Assembly: GCF_004345615.1 (NCBI RefSeq)
Contig: NZ_SLWK01000001.1
Span: forward strand, 860,666 to 924,665
Direction of reading: 5' to 3'
DNA: 64,000 nt
Source of the DNA: Natronoflexus pectinivorans
GTDB lineage: Bacteria > Bacteroidota > Bacteroidia > Bacteroidales > Marinilabiliaceae
The notes beneath the pieces were generated by a model. It ran no database searches. It saw only the letters and a list, made by a program, of their open reading frames with translations, and had not been told where the DNA came from. This document shows positions 42,765 through 51,822 of this stretch, in pieces. Both the position numbers and the translations under genes were made by a program. How positions within the stretch are numbered: the first letter of the stretch is position 1; each line of letters opens with the position of its first letter.

Positions 42765-44585
42765 TTATCCTGACGGAACTTGCATGAACTCTCTTTTGCT
42801 TCCGTTTGTGAGCACGGTGCTCATGATATTTGCATTTGTATAATTAATGATATGTTGCATTACCGAAAGTGACCAAGAACTTGCAAAATTGTTTCGGGTG
42901 CGAGACAATGTATCATTGTCGTGAACTATGCTTTCAGTCGGCGTGCCGTAAAGAGTTATGTTTTCTGCTTTTCCCTGTGGGTTAATCAGATTGCCGTTTC
43001 GGTCAATTTCTAACGTACCTGGTGCGTAATTCATGTTTTTGTCCCTGTTTTCATAAGGTCGTGCCAAATGGTTTTTACACAAATTGATGAATAAGCCCGT
43101 CACTTCTTTTTCTATTGAATTTTTGGGAATACGGGCATCAATAAGGATGTCACAATAGTTTTCTGAAATGCCATTGCTGAGCATATATCCGTTTTTAAAA
43201 GGCTCTATGTTTGGGCTTTTGGCAAATCGAAAGTCAACGATTCCTGTATTAGCTAACGCAATCATTTTTTTAAGGTTTTCGGGCGGTGGGCCATAAGCAA
43301 TGCGATTCAGTTTTCCGAAATAGTATTCATCAAACTCCTGATGCGATGCGGCATCGAGACCACTGAACGAATAGATGTCGTTAAAAATAGGACTTATTCT
43401 TCTCCATACTGAGGCAGCTCGTAATTGCGCCTCGTGTTCTATGTCTCGATTGTTTTCGTTGGTAAAAGCAGTAAGGTATTCCAGAATATTCTGATGATTG
43501 CATTTTGAGGAGTTAAATTCCGGCTCCAGTAATTTATCCAATGAAAAACGTGCATATCCAGGATGTTTTTGATGGAATGTTTCTATTTGGCGGTTTATTA
43601 CATCATAGTTTGGATGGTATTCAAGCATCTCTCTTTCATGTGTGAACAAAGTACTGTAGTAGGTATATCCCATATCCCGCTCAATGAGCGGGAGTATCTC
43701 ATATTTAAAACTTAACTTCTTATGATTTAACAGCTTGAGTCTTTTTACAAATAGCTCATAATCATTTTTCAAATTAAAATCATATTTAGGCATTATAGGC
43801 CAGCCGGATTTTGAAAAAGGAAAAATACGTTTCGGTTCCCTGCCAGATGCTTTGTAGATATATTTTCCATCATTGTTTTTGGTGAAAAACCCTCCTTTTC
43901 CTTCGGTAAGGGCCAATACCGCATCTATAAAGGTTAAACCCATCCCCTTTACTGCAACAGTGTTTTGTTGCGTCCATTCATTTAACTTTTGTTGAACCGG
44001 ATATATAAATGAAACTTTACTATGGTTTTTGTCTGTTGCCTCTTTATGGCGCTGGTGCCCAGTAGTTATTAGGATGTTTTGGAAATCGGTTAACCAGCAT
44101 TTTTTTCCCCCCTGCATAAAGCCAATCGAATAGACTTCATCCATCTTTTCAACAGAGCGCACTTCCAGAATATGTTGTTGAAGAATGACGTTTTCGGGCA
44201 GGTTTTTTTTGAGACGTGCAAAACCTTTTTCTAAGTAGCAACCAACTGTCGCCCTTGATGCATATAACGATTCGATTTCACCTTGGGGCGTTTGTGTTTC
44301 CAGTGATATGTATTCTGAAAAACTTAAGGGATCTTCAACTACCGGAGGAGGTGATTCCTCAGTCCACATATTAATGTGTTTATTAGCAAAATTCATGAGC
44401 AAATAACCGGGTTGATCGCTTCTGTAAATGTCTCCGGAACCCATGAACCTGGTTTTATTAAATAGGTGGATTTCCACCTTCTCCTTTGTCGGATTTGCCT
44501 TTAATTGGGCAAGAATCCTTTCAAAACCATACAATCCCTTAGGTCCCAGACCTATTATTGCTATTTTAAATGGAGGAACTTTCAT
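42765..44585 (-). CDS. FAD/NAD(P)-binding oxidoreductase (Pyr_redox_9 type)
   Basis: A 606-residue flavoprotein starting with the Rossmann motif IAIIGLGPKGLYGFERI and, near 80, LMNFANKHINMWTEE. It contains ILITTGHQRHK (second dinucleotide region) and a long C-terminal part without obvious cofactors. The family (PF13454-like) is large and poorly characterised; some members work in siderophore or amino-acid-derived pathways. It lies 15 bp upstream of the Y4yA-like gene and 44 bp after the SbnA-like gene. It could provide the oxidation that SbnB performs in staphyloferrin B assembly (inference only). Confidence 0.8.
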   Translation of the reverse strand: MKVPPFKIAIIGLGPKGLYGFERILAQLKANPTKEKVEIHLFNKTRFMGSGDIYRSDQPGYLLMNFANKHINMWTEESPPPVVEDPLSFSEYISLETQTPQGEIESLYASRATVGCYLEKGFARLKKNLPENVILQQHILEVRSVEKMDEVYSIGFMQGGKKCWLTDFQNILITTGHQRHKEATDKNHSKVSFIYPVQQKLNEWTQQNTVAVKGMGLTFIDAVLALTEGKGGFFTKNNDGKYIYKASGREPKRIFPFSKSGWPIMPKYDFNLKNDYELFVKRLKLLNHKKLSFKYEILPLIERDMGYTYYSTLFTHEREMLEYHPNYDVINRQIETFHQKHPGYARFSLDKLLEPEFNSSKCNHQNILEYLTAFTNENNRDIEHEAQLRAASVWRRISPIFNDIYSFSGLDAASHQEFDEYYFGKLNRIAYGPPPENLKKMIALANTGIVDFRFAKSPNIEPFKNGYMLSNGISENYCDILIDARIPKNSIEKEVTGLFINLCKNHLARPYENRDKNMNYAPGTLEIDRNGNLINPQGKAENITLYGTPTESIVHDNDTLSRTRNNFASSWSLSVMQHIINYTNANIMSTVLTNGSKREFMQVPSG

Positions 44586-44629
44586 CTGTATATAAATGAG
44601 TTATGTGATTGGATTTATGCAAACTTTCA

Positions 44630-45709
44630 TCAAATCGAATTAACTGTTAATGTTGTAGCCCTTTTTCGTGCTTGCCCTTTTCGACTGTTGTTAGTGGTTT
44701 CTTTGTTTTGTCTTTTAGGAAATTTAAAATCTGCAAAATGTTCTTTTACCCAGGTTTTGTTATAGACGGTATCCAAATACCGTTCACCTCTGTCGCATAG
44801 AATTCCGACACAATTTGAACCGTCAGCAATTACCGATGCGTATTTTTCTATTGCTGAAATTACAGCTCCGCTGGATCCTCCGCCAAGAATAGCTTCATTC
44901 TCCAGTAAATTCCAGCATCCCTGAACAGACTCTTCATCTGATATATAAATGGCATCGTCCACAAGATCGAGGTTTAAAAAATTGGATGGTTTCCCTGACC
45001 CGTGTCCCGTTATGAGGCGAAGACTTTCTTTCTGGCCAAAAATGACGCTTCCTATTGCGTCAACGGCAATGATCTTGGTTGGCAAGTGATTATCATATAC
45101 ATACTGAGCACATCCCATAAGGGTTCCGCATGTACCTGTGCTGATAAACATATAATCCACATTTTGATCAAGTTGGTGGACAATTTCATTCATGGTTTGA
45201 TAATGGGTAATAGGGTTGGCTGCATTTTCATACTGATTTAAGCAGTGAAAACTTGGATTTTGCGCCAGTAGTTCCTCTACTTTTTGGAGGCGGCTTTCCA
45301 GATAGCCTCCATGCAGTTTGGGATGGGTAATTTTAATCAGTTTTACGCCATATGCTTTTAGTAATTTTTCGGTATGGACATTAAGCTTAGGATCGATAAC
45401 TACAATAAGTTTTATATGGTAAAATTTACATGCTTGCGCCAGTCCCAAAGCCATATTGCCGGAACTGGATTCAATTATTGTATCGCCGGGTTTGATCTCA
45501 CCGCTTTCAAGTGCTTGCGATAGCATATTTAGTGCCGTTCGGTCTTTAATACTGCCTCCGGGATTGAAACATTCCAACTTCCCAAAAACTGAAAAACCCC
45601 GTTTTTTTGAAAACCTGGATAAATCTACCAAAGGTGTTTTGCCAATGGTTGACAATATATTGGGGCGGTATTTTAGTAATCCCTTCTCAGGGACTGCAGT
45701 TGTTTGCAT
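44630..45709 (-). CDS. SbnA-like cysteine synthase family enzyme
   Basis: Fold-type II PLP enzyme, 359 residues. The PLP lysine is Lys55 in NPGGSIKDRTALNM; ESSSGNMALGLAQA binds substrate carboxylate and GTCGTLMG the phosphate. NQYENAANP, GSVIFGQ and GERYLDTVYN strongly resemble SbnA, which joins O-phosphoserine and glutamate to give N-(1-amino-1-carboxyl-2-ethyl)glutamate, a 2,3-diaminopropionate precursor. Ordinary cysteine synthases are shorter (about 310 residues). It is the first gene of the trio and has its own regulon promoter at 45866-45933. Confidence 0.87.
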   Translation of the reverse strand: MQTTAVPEKGLLKYRPNILSTIGKTPLVDLSRFSKKRGFSVFGKLECFNPGGSIKDRTALNMLSQALESGEIKPGDTIIESSSGNMALGLAQACKFYHIKLIVVIDPKLNVHTEKLLKAYGVKLIKITHPKLHGGYLESRLQKVEELLAQNPSFHCLNQYENAANPITHYQTMNEIVHQLDQNVDYMFISTGTCGTLMGCAQYVYDNHLPTKIIAVDAIGSVIFGQKESLRLITGHGSGKPSNFLNLDLVDDAIYISDEESVQGCWNLLENEAILGGGSSGAVISAIEKYASVIADGSNCVGILCDRGERYLDTVYNKTWVKEHFADFKFPKRQNKETTNNSRKGQARKRATTLTVNSI

Positions 45710-45865
45710 TTAAGTTGTTTTTGATTGTAAATGGGTATTAACGGTCTAGCTTCATGTCAAATTTATGTTATCCCGTACTTCACCACTAACCCCCATAAGA
45801 GGAACCGCCAAATGCACGAGAGTAATACGAATTTGTATGGTTGACTTACCACTGTATAAATTACT

Positions 45866-45933
45866 TAAAGATGCCCAACATTTAATCGGATTGTATTACA
45901 TGATTGTTGAAAGATGTTACATGATTCACAGTT
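45866..45933 (-). promoter_or_regulatory. stress-regulon promoter, copy 5 (SbnA-like operon)
   Basis: On the minus strand GAATCATGTAA and AATCATGTAATAC are 21 bp apart (45933-45893), with -7 box CATCTTTA (45873-45866) at the same 26-nt distance. This is the most degenerate -7 box of the six. The distal box overlaps the TGA stop (45926-45928) of the yihY-like gene. Leader to 45709 is about 150 nt. Confidence 0.75.
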
Positions 45934-46852
45934 TATCTTCTTGGTCAGTAAACACAGCGTGGCTTTTGGGTATCATCTTATAGCCGTAACGTTGGGTATA
46001 TACCTTGGTAAACTCGGCTCCAAAAAACAGGATGAGACTGCTATAAGTAACCCACAGCAGGATAATTATTACCGATCCGGCAGCCCCATAAACATCGCCG
46101 GGACTTAAAAACCCAAAATAGAAACTGAGCAATTCTTTACCCAAACTAAACAATATTGCTGTAATCAATGCGCCAACCCAAACACTTCTCCAACCTATAA
46201 GCACATCGGGTAAATATTTAAACATCAATGCAAAAAGAACAGTTACTACTCCCAATGAGATTACAATTTCGCCAATTAATAGAGAATGAAAAGCCACATC
46301 AGGAAGCCATTTTGAAAAATATCCCTCCAACGAGTTAAGTAGGGCGGATACAACAAAACTAATCAGGAGTAGAAATCCGATGATCAATACAAATCCAAAA
46401 CTTTTGGAGCGATCAATAAGATATTTGACAAATCCATTTTTGGGATCAGATTGCAGGTTCCACACCCTGTTGATTGAGATCTGCAAATGGAAAAAGACAC
46501 CTGTTGCGCCAAATACCAGTGCCCCAATACTTATAATAGCTGAAAACCAAGATGTTTGGTTTTCGCTGGCCGTTACAAAAACAGACTCGATCGTTTCAGC
46601 GGCTGAGCTCCCCAGGGCAGATTCAATTTGCCCGTAAATTTCTCCTTCTACAATTTCTCCTTTCCAAAAAAAATTGAGAATGGTAAATACGATGACAAGC
46701 AAACCGGGCAACGACAATAAAGCAAAGTATGCCACCACCGCACTCATTCGCCAAGGGTCATCTTTAGTCCAGTTAATTGCTGTTTCCTTTATTAGAGAGG
46801 GTATATGTCTAAATTTGAAACGAGACTCTTTTGAAGTTTTTACAGCAGTCAT
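45926..46852 (-). CDS. YihY/BrkB family membrane protein
   Basis: A 308-residue inner-membrane protein with about six helices and the YihY pattern: AINWTKDDPWRMSAVVAYFALLSLPG near residue 25, a short cytosolic region (AETIESVFVTAS), FHLQISINRVWNLQ, and YGAAGSVIIILLWVTYSSLILFFGAEFTKVY at the end. Members were once misnamed ribonuclease BN; their true role is unknown, perhaps in envelope integrity or transport. It is 61 bp downstream of the 106-residue protein gene on the same strand. Confidence 0.9.
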   Translation of the reverse strand: MTAVKTSKESRFKFRHIPSLIKETAINWTKDDPWRMSAVVAYFALLSLPGLLVIVFTILNFFWKGEIVEGEIYGQIESALGSSAAETIESVFVTASENQTSWFSAIISIGALVFGATGVFFHLQISINRVWNLQSDPKNGFVKYLIDRSKSFGFVLIIGFLLLISFVVSALLNSLEGYFSKWLPDVAFHSLLIGEIVISLGVVTVLFALMFKYLPDVLIGWRSVWVGALITAILFSLGKELLSFYFGFLSPGDVYGAAGSVIIILLWVTYSSLILFFGAEFTKVYTQRYGYKMIPKSHAVFTDQEDKL

Positions 46853-46913
46853 AAATTATCGCTTATAGGTTTAACTTCTAAAAACTAATTTAACAGATGC
46901 AAACACAAGGTCT

Positions 46914-47234
46914 TTAGTATGGGAGCGTGTTTAATTTTTTTACTATTGCAGATGGCGCATTGTCTGCATAAATCCCATATGCATTTACCACAATTCCTTT
47001 TATTTTTTTGTTTTTTGAGGTAATTGCATAAACAATCATCTGGTCACCCGGGTCAGTCTCTCCTTCGAATCTGTAGAAATCGTCAATTTCAAAGTCATCA
47101 GGCGATAATGCAGTTGCCGTTTGATGACAAATAAGACACTCCTTTTCACTCAATATTGAAAAATCAATGGTGTAACCAAGTTTTCTAAGGTCAGCCATCG
47201 CCTCTGTGACGGTATCGTAGCTTTTTCGTTCCAT
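46914..47234 (-). CDS. conserved Bacteroidetes protein of unknown function (often labelled PRPP synthetase)
   Basis: A soluble 106-residue protein. Similar proteins are often named phosphoribosylpyrophosphate synthetase in databases, a label not supported by any PRPP-binding motif here. Its visible features are a helix-turn-strand N-terminus (DTVTEAMADLRKLGYTIDF), an acidic central segment with FYRFEGETDPGDQMIVYAI, and a C-terminal KIKGIVVNAYGIYADNAPSAIVKKL. It starts 25 bp after the aldolase gene. The function is unknown. Confidence 0.7.
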   Translation of the reverse strand: MERKSYDTVTEAMADLRKLGYTIDFSILSEKECLICHQTATALSPDDFEIDDFYRFEGETDPGDQMIVYAITSKNKKIKGIVVNAYGIYADNAPSAIVKKLNTLPY

Positions 47235-47259
47235 AATTTCTATTATTTATGATCTTTTC

Positions 47260-48324
47260 CTATGCAATGGTGATATCCTTAGAAAGATATACATCCTGTA
47301 TCAGATTCAGTAATTTGATGCCCTCCTTGAGTGGGCGTTGAAAAGCTTTTCTACCTGAAATTAAGCCAGTGCCTCCCGCTCTTTTATTGATAACGGCAGT
47401 GCGTACAGCTTCCGCAAAATCGGACGCTCCTGAAGAGGCGCCCCCCGAGTTGATCAAACCTATTTTACCCATGTAGTTATTGATGACCTGGTAACGGCAC
47501 AGATCAATAGGATGATTGGAGGCCAGCTTATCATACATTGCCGGAACCATTTTTCCAAACTTGATGTCACGGAACCCGCCATTGGTTTCAGGCAGTTTTT
47601 GTTTGATCATGTCTGCTTTAATGGTAACTCCTATATGGTTGGCTTGTCCGGTAAGATCGGCCGCACTATGGTAATCTTTATCTTTTGTTTTAAAGGCACT
47701 GTTTCGTGTGTAGCACCATAAAATTGTTGCCATTCCCATTTCGTGTGCTTCCTCAAAAGCTTCAGAGACTTCTTGAATCTGCCGGTTGGATTCCGGCGAG
47801 CCAAAGTATATAGTTGCGCCGACAGCCGCAGCCCCCAGGTTCCATGCTTCGCGTACTGATCCAAACATAATTTGGTCATAGGTGTTTGGATAGGTCAACA
47901 GTTCGTTGTGGTTTATCTTGACGATAAAGGGGATTTTATGCGCGTACCGCCTGGCATGCAAGGCCAATCCCCCAAACGTGGTCGCCACCGCGTTGCACCC
48001 TCCTTCAATGGCCAGTTTGATGATGTTCTCCGGATCGAAAAACATAGGGTTCGGGGCAAAAGAACTGCCCGCTGTATGTTCGAGGCCTTGATCCACGGGT
48101 AAAATTGACACATATCCACTGCCCCCCAGCCTTCCGTGGTTGTAAATGGAAGCAAGGCTTTTCAGCACCTGCACGTTACGGTCGCTTCCTGTGAAAACCT
48201 GATCTAAATAATCAGGGCCTGGAAGCGTAAGCTGATTGGCGGTGATTGTTTCACAAGTATGTTTCAATAAATCATCCTGCGCATCACCCAGATATTCTTT
48301 GATTTTTTCTATAGTGTTAATCAT
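47260..48324 (-). CDS. fbaB: class I fructose-bisphosphate aldolase (FbaB/DhnA type)
   Basis: TIM-barrel Schiff-base aldolase, 354 residues, splitting fructose-1,6-bisphosphate to the two triose phosphates. The DhnA-type pattern is clear: [69 protein letters not shown] and [15 protein letters not shown]. It is a class I enzyme of the archaeal/DhnA type and unrelated to class II FbaA. It lies downstream of the broken cheB-like gene and 25 bp before the 106-residue protein gene, in a unit that the regulon promoter at 49452-49519 may serve. Confidence 0.92.
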   Translation of the reverse strand: MINTIEKIKEYLGDAQDDLLKHTCETITANQLTLPGPDYLDQVFTGSDRNVQVLKSLASIYNHGRLGGSGYVSILPVDQGLEHTAGSSFAPNPMFFDPENIIKLAIEGGCNAVATTFGGLALHARRYAHKIPFIVKINHNELLTYPNTYDQIMFGSVREAWNLGAAAVGATIYFGSPESNRQIQEVSEAFEEAHEMGMATILWCYTRNSAFKTKDKDYHSAADLTGQANHIGVTIKADMIKQKLPETNGGFRDIKFGKMVPAMYDKLASNHPIDLCRYQVINNYMGKIGLINSGGASSGASDFAEAVRTAVINKRAGGTGLISGRKAFQRPLKEGIKLLNLIQDVYLSKDITIA

Positions 48325-48396
48325 ATCTTCTGTGTTTTTTAATTGGTTTTTCCTAGTATTCGTTTTTCTTTTTGAGTGTTTCGGCGAAGATGTTAA

Positions 48397-49195
48397 TCAG
48401 GCAGGCATATCATCCCCGATTAAACCATCAGCTGTTTTTAAGATTGCTCTAATTCGTCCGATGTGAACTTGCGAGATTTTTGCCCTTTCAAGGGTCGATT
48501 GAGCATCGACACCTTTTTTCCCCCGAGCCATTTCCGTGAGTAGGTTTTTATGCTCCTCAAACATCCGCAATGCCGTCCACATTGTTTCTTCAATCTTGTG
48601 GGTCTGTTCGGCCAATAGGGAAGCTACCGTATATGCGTGTCCAGTATGGCAACGGTAACGTAAGTTGCTATCCTTATCTAGGCATATCGGGATACTCGGC
48701 TTCGTTAGGATCCTGTACAATACAAATTCCTCCGCATGTTTTAATGGCATGCATTCCTGACGTTCCATCATCAAGATAGCCGGTCAGCAATATTCCGATA
48801 ACGCCAGAACCATAAGCTACGGCAGCTGACCGAAATAACGGATCAATGGCAGGACGTGACCTGTTTTCATGAGCCCCTTTGGTTACCAGCATTTTCAGGT
48901 CTTCTCCAATTAACAGGTGATGATCTGAGGGTGCCAGATATAAATTTGCAGGTTTCAAGTTGTTACCGCTTTTCGCATGCTGACATTTTAAGGTGTCTAA
49001 TTTATTCAGTTCGTCCAATAGCACATTTCCTGTAGCATCGGGAGAAATATGGCGGACAACCATAACCGGCAGAGGGAACGCTTTGGGTAGTTGGCCAATT
49101 AGCTTTTTTAATGCACTCACTCCTCCTGCAGATGTACCAATTACAACTATCCGGGATTTTTTTTCAGACTTATCGGTTTTACTGCTGTTCTTCAT
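48397..49195 (-). pseudogene. CheB-like methylesterase with internal deletion and frameshift
   Basis: Frame 1 (49195 to 48674) encodes the CheB catalytic domain: GTSAGG with Ser22, VVRHIS with His49 and LTGYLDDGTSG with Asp143, then QDPNEAEYPDMPR and a stop. Frame 2 continues LDKDSNLRYRCHTGHAY and ALRMFEEHKNLLTEMA, the C-terminal tail of the same family, ending at 48397. The stretch normally between (the end of the esterase domain and the start of the tail, probably tens of residues) is missing and the frame is broken near 48685. The triad is intact, so a truncated esterase might still be made. It has a regulon promoter 250 nt upstream. Confidence 0.85.
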
Positions 49196-49451
49196 TTTAA
49201 TTTATTCTGCATTGAACTATTACCAATTGTTTAAATTTCCCTACAGAGTGGTATTGTTTTTAAAGCAAAGCCAACACCCTGTTGGGTTAAACATAACTAT
49301 TTAACTCACCATGGTAGGCGCAGATTGCTCAAGGTTACTTAGCATTGAGTCTTTCACAACCTCTATGTTCAGTGTAAGACTTCATAGAATCTATGCGTTT
49401 ACTATTTTTTAAATTGATCGTTATTCATTAAAAACCAAAACTATAATATAC

Positions 49452-49519
49452 CAAAACTATGATGGTTAGTCAAGAGAAGCATTACGTAATTCTTAGAAAC
49501 AATTACATAATTCACACAT
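49452..49519 (-). promoter_or_regulatory. stress-regulon promoter, copy 3 (cheB remnant / fbaB unit)
   Basis: On the minus strand GAATTATGTAA and GAATTACGTAATGC are 21 bp apart (49519-49479), followed at the standard distance by -7 box TAGTTTTG (49459-49452). The leader to the ATG at 49195 is about 250 nt, unusually long and without an ORF. Confidence 0.85.
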
Positions 49520-49776
49520 TCACTTTGAAGAAGTAGTAGAATGTGCCCAATGATTTGATGGTGTACGATATTCAATAGATCATTAGGTTGATTGTCAGAG
49601 TTAAGTTTATGATATTCAGTAAGTTATACCTATGCAATCAGCAGGTGCAAATCGCTTAAAATCAGCGACATACAAAGTTGTGACGAGCTGTTAATATTAA
49701 AATTAGGCCGTATTGAAGAGTTTGTACTAGATGAGACAAGTAATATCAATAAATTGATTTCAATTTGAGCATTCAA

Positions 49777-49844
49777 ATGTGAGAATCATGTAAATTTTCC
49801 AACAAATTTTATAACACTTCCCAGAGTAATAGATTTTAATTTTG
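49777..49844 (+). promoter_or_regulatory. stress-regulon promoter, copy 6 (small membrane protein)
   Basis: The only copy on the plus strand. GAATCATGTAA (49783-49793) and a weaker TTTTATAACAC box (its ATAA replaces GTAA at 49811-49814) are 21 bp apart, and the perfect -7 box TAATTTTG (49837-49844) starts 26 nt after that position, as in the minus-strand copies. Leader to 49883 is about 32 nt. Confidence 0.78.
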
Positions 49845-49882
49845 AAGAACAATCATTTTATGTCGAATTTAAAATCAACGTT

Positions 49883-50095
49883 ATGCGAGTAGCAGGAATA
49901 GTATTATTGATTATTGGAATTGTAGGCATTTTGGTATTCGGAATTCAAGCCATTCAGGATACGGAGACATTTAGTTTTTTAGGAATCGATATTGGTGTAT
50001 CGAGTGCAAACTGGACTCCTGTAATAATAAGTGCAATCTTTTTTGTAGTGGGCATTGTTCTAATGAATTCAAATAAGAGGACGATGGCCAACTAA
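49883..50095 (+). CDS. small two-helix membrane protein
   Basis: A 70-residue protein with two hydrophobic helices (about residues 3-23 and 46-62) separated by a polar segment (QDTETFSFLGIDIGVSSANW). It resembles small stress-linked membrane proteins of Bacteroidetes and Proteobacteria but I cannot name the family securely. Expression is predicted from the regulon promoter at 49777-49844, about 30 nt ahead. A small inner-membrane protein induced under stress fits this (inference). Confidence 0.7.
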   Translation: MRVAGIVLLIIGIVGILVFGIQAIQDTETFSFLGIDIGVSSANWTPVIISAIFFVVGIVLMNSNKRTMAN

Positions 50096-50343
50096 AATGT
50101 CTTACAACATTACATTGGATTGAACAATTAGACTAGGTTTTAGATCATAACTATCATTGATAACTTCAATTCACAAGTTGAATTTCTCGTGTCAATTAAA
50201 ACATGAGTCAACATGCGCTAAACATCCAAGCGCACGAAGCTAATGCGATTGTGTATGCTTGATTCTATCGCAGGTAAACAAAGTTTTCAGGTTTGAGCTA
50301 CTGACTTTTTAAACGAATTATTAATCAACAAAAACATTGGTCT

Positions 50344-50511
50344 ATGTTAAGATGGATAATAATTTTTCTGATAGTAGCACTTGTTGCTGCGGTGCTAGGT
50401 TTTACAGGTATCGCAGCTGGTGCAGCTGCGATTGCAAAGGTGTTATTCTACATTTTTTTGGCACTTTTTATTATAAGTCTAATAATAGGTGGAGTAAGAG
50501 GATGGAAATAG
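50344..50511 (+). CDS. DUF1328 (YtjA family) small membrane protein
   Basis: A 55-residue frame, shorter than most ORF cut-offs, translating to [20 protein letters not shown] then [20 protein letters not shown] and ending GGVRGWK. This is the DUF1328/YtjA pattern: two hydrophobic helices around a [13 protein letters not shown] turn, with a W-R end. Such proteins are found near stress genes and have no known function. It ends 28 bp before the second AI-2E exporter gene, with which it may be co-transcribed. Confidence 0.85.
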   Translation: MLRWIIIFLIVALVAAVLGFTGIAAGAAAIAKVLFYIFLALFIISLIIGGVRGWK

Positions 50512-50539
50512 TTATTGTTTAATGTAGAGTTATGACGAT

Positions 50540-51685
50540 ATGGAAGAAAAAAATTACCCTCTACAGTCAGAAAAAAGGTATTTGCTTGTTAAACGAACAG
50601 CCGTTGTTTTACTGGCCATTTTTCTTTTCATTTATGGCCTTATGGCTATACGCAATTTTCTTTATCCTATAGCTTTTGGTTTGGTTCTGGCATATCTGGT
50701 TTACCCATTAACAAGGTGGTTCGAGATTAAAGGCATTCATCGTATTTTGGCCAATTTTATTGTTATAATGGGTACTCTTGCCTTTATAACTGGTTTAATC
50801 ATTGCTGCTTATCATATTATTACGCCCATTTCGATTGATTTTGCTGATCTCACTGACAAAGCGATTGATAATATAGCAGAAATGATTGTTGTTACAGCTC
50901 AGTATTTTGGCATTGAAACGAACAATGTAGGAGAATCTATTAGAAATCAGCTTGGTTCTGCTACCGAGGCAGGGGGAGAACAGCTTGGTAAGGTTTTTAC
51001 CGCCACCACCAATACCATTGTTGCATTTGGATTATTGCCGGTCTATATTTTCTTGTTTTTATACTATCGGACAAAATTTATGTATTTTTTGTTAGGTCTG
51101 GCTGGTAGATCCAGAAGAAAGAAAATGGTAACCATGTTGCGCGAAATAGCAGCGGTAATGGTACAATACCAGGGCGGGGTTTTATTGGTTGTTTTTATTC
51201 TTTTCTTTATTAATTCAATAGGGCTTTGGATTGTCGGTGTTCAATTTGCAATTCCTTTGGGCGTAACGGCAGCATTGTTCAATTTTATACCCTATTTTGG
51301 GACATTGCTGGGAGGTGCGGTGCCACTTATCTTTGCTTTTCTTGTAGAGGGTGATCCAATTCTTGCATTCAAAGTAGTTATACTTTTTATTGTTGTTCAG
51401 TTTATTGAAAACAATATTCTTACCCCCAATATTGTAGGCGGAAATGTGAAGATCAATCCGTTTTTTATTATTACCGGATTGGTTGCTGCCAGCATGGTTT
51501 GGGGTATCCCGGGTATGCTGCTTATTGTACCGTTTCTTGCAAGTATTAAAATAATTTTCAAGCACATTGATTTCATGAAACCTTATGCTTTTCTGCTTGG
51601 GGAAAAAGGGACTGAAAAGCACTCTATAAAAATGGATAAGTTTAAAAGGATTTGGAAACGAGTCAAAAAGAAGATAAAAAAATAG
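50540..51685 (+). CDS. AI-2E family transporter (PerM/YhhT type), copy 2
   Basis: A 381-residue membrane protein of the same family as the one at 22438, with the hallmark FNFIPYFGTLLGGAVPLIFAF and VAASMVWGIPGMLLIVPFLASIK segments and about eight helices. The C-terminus is longer and strongly basic (KFKRIWKRVKKKIKK). It follows the DUF1328 gene by 28 bp. Its proximity to stress-linked genes suggests a role in stress or envelope homeostasis, perhaps Na+/H+ antiport, rather than quorum signalling (inference). Confidence 0.88.
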   Translation: MEEKNYPLQSEKRYLLVKRTAVVLLAIFLFIYGLMAIRNFLYPIAFGLVLAYLVYPLTRWFEIKGIHRILANFIVIMGTLAFITGLIIAAYHIITPISIDFADLTDKAIDNIAEMIVVTAQYFGIETNNVGESIRNQLGSATEAGGEQLGKVFTATTNTIVAFGLLPVYIFLFLYYRTKFMYFLLGLAGRSRRKKMVTMLREIAAVMVQYQGGVLLVVFILFFINSIGLWIVGVQFAIPLGVTAALFNFIPYFGTLLGGAVPLIFAFLVEGDPILAFKVVILFIVVQFIENNILTPNIVGGNVKINPFFIITGLVAASMVWGIPGMLLIVPFLASIKIIFKHIDFMKPYAFLLGEKGTEKHSIKMDKFKRIWKRVKKKIKK

Positions 51686-51822
51686 ATCGTTAGATTTTAA
51701 GAATATTAGATATTTAGACTGATAGGAATTTTTATATTTCTACAAATCTCTTTTCTTTATCTAATCTATCTGTCTTCAATCTATAATTCCAATGGTCTGT
51801 AATCCAAAATAAAGCACTCGAC

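Larger units (their letters stand above)
49196..49882. other. divergent control region, 687 bp
   Basis: Holds two regulon promoters pointing away from each other: copy 3 (49519-49452, minus) toward the cheB remnant and copy 6 (49777-49844, plus) toward the small membrane protein gene. No gene or RNA seen between them. Confidence 0.75.
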
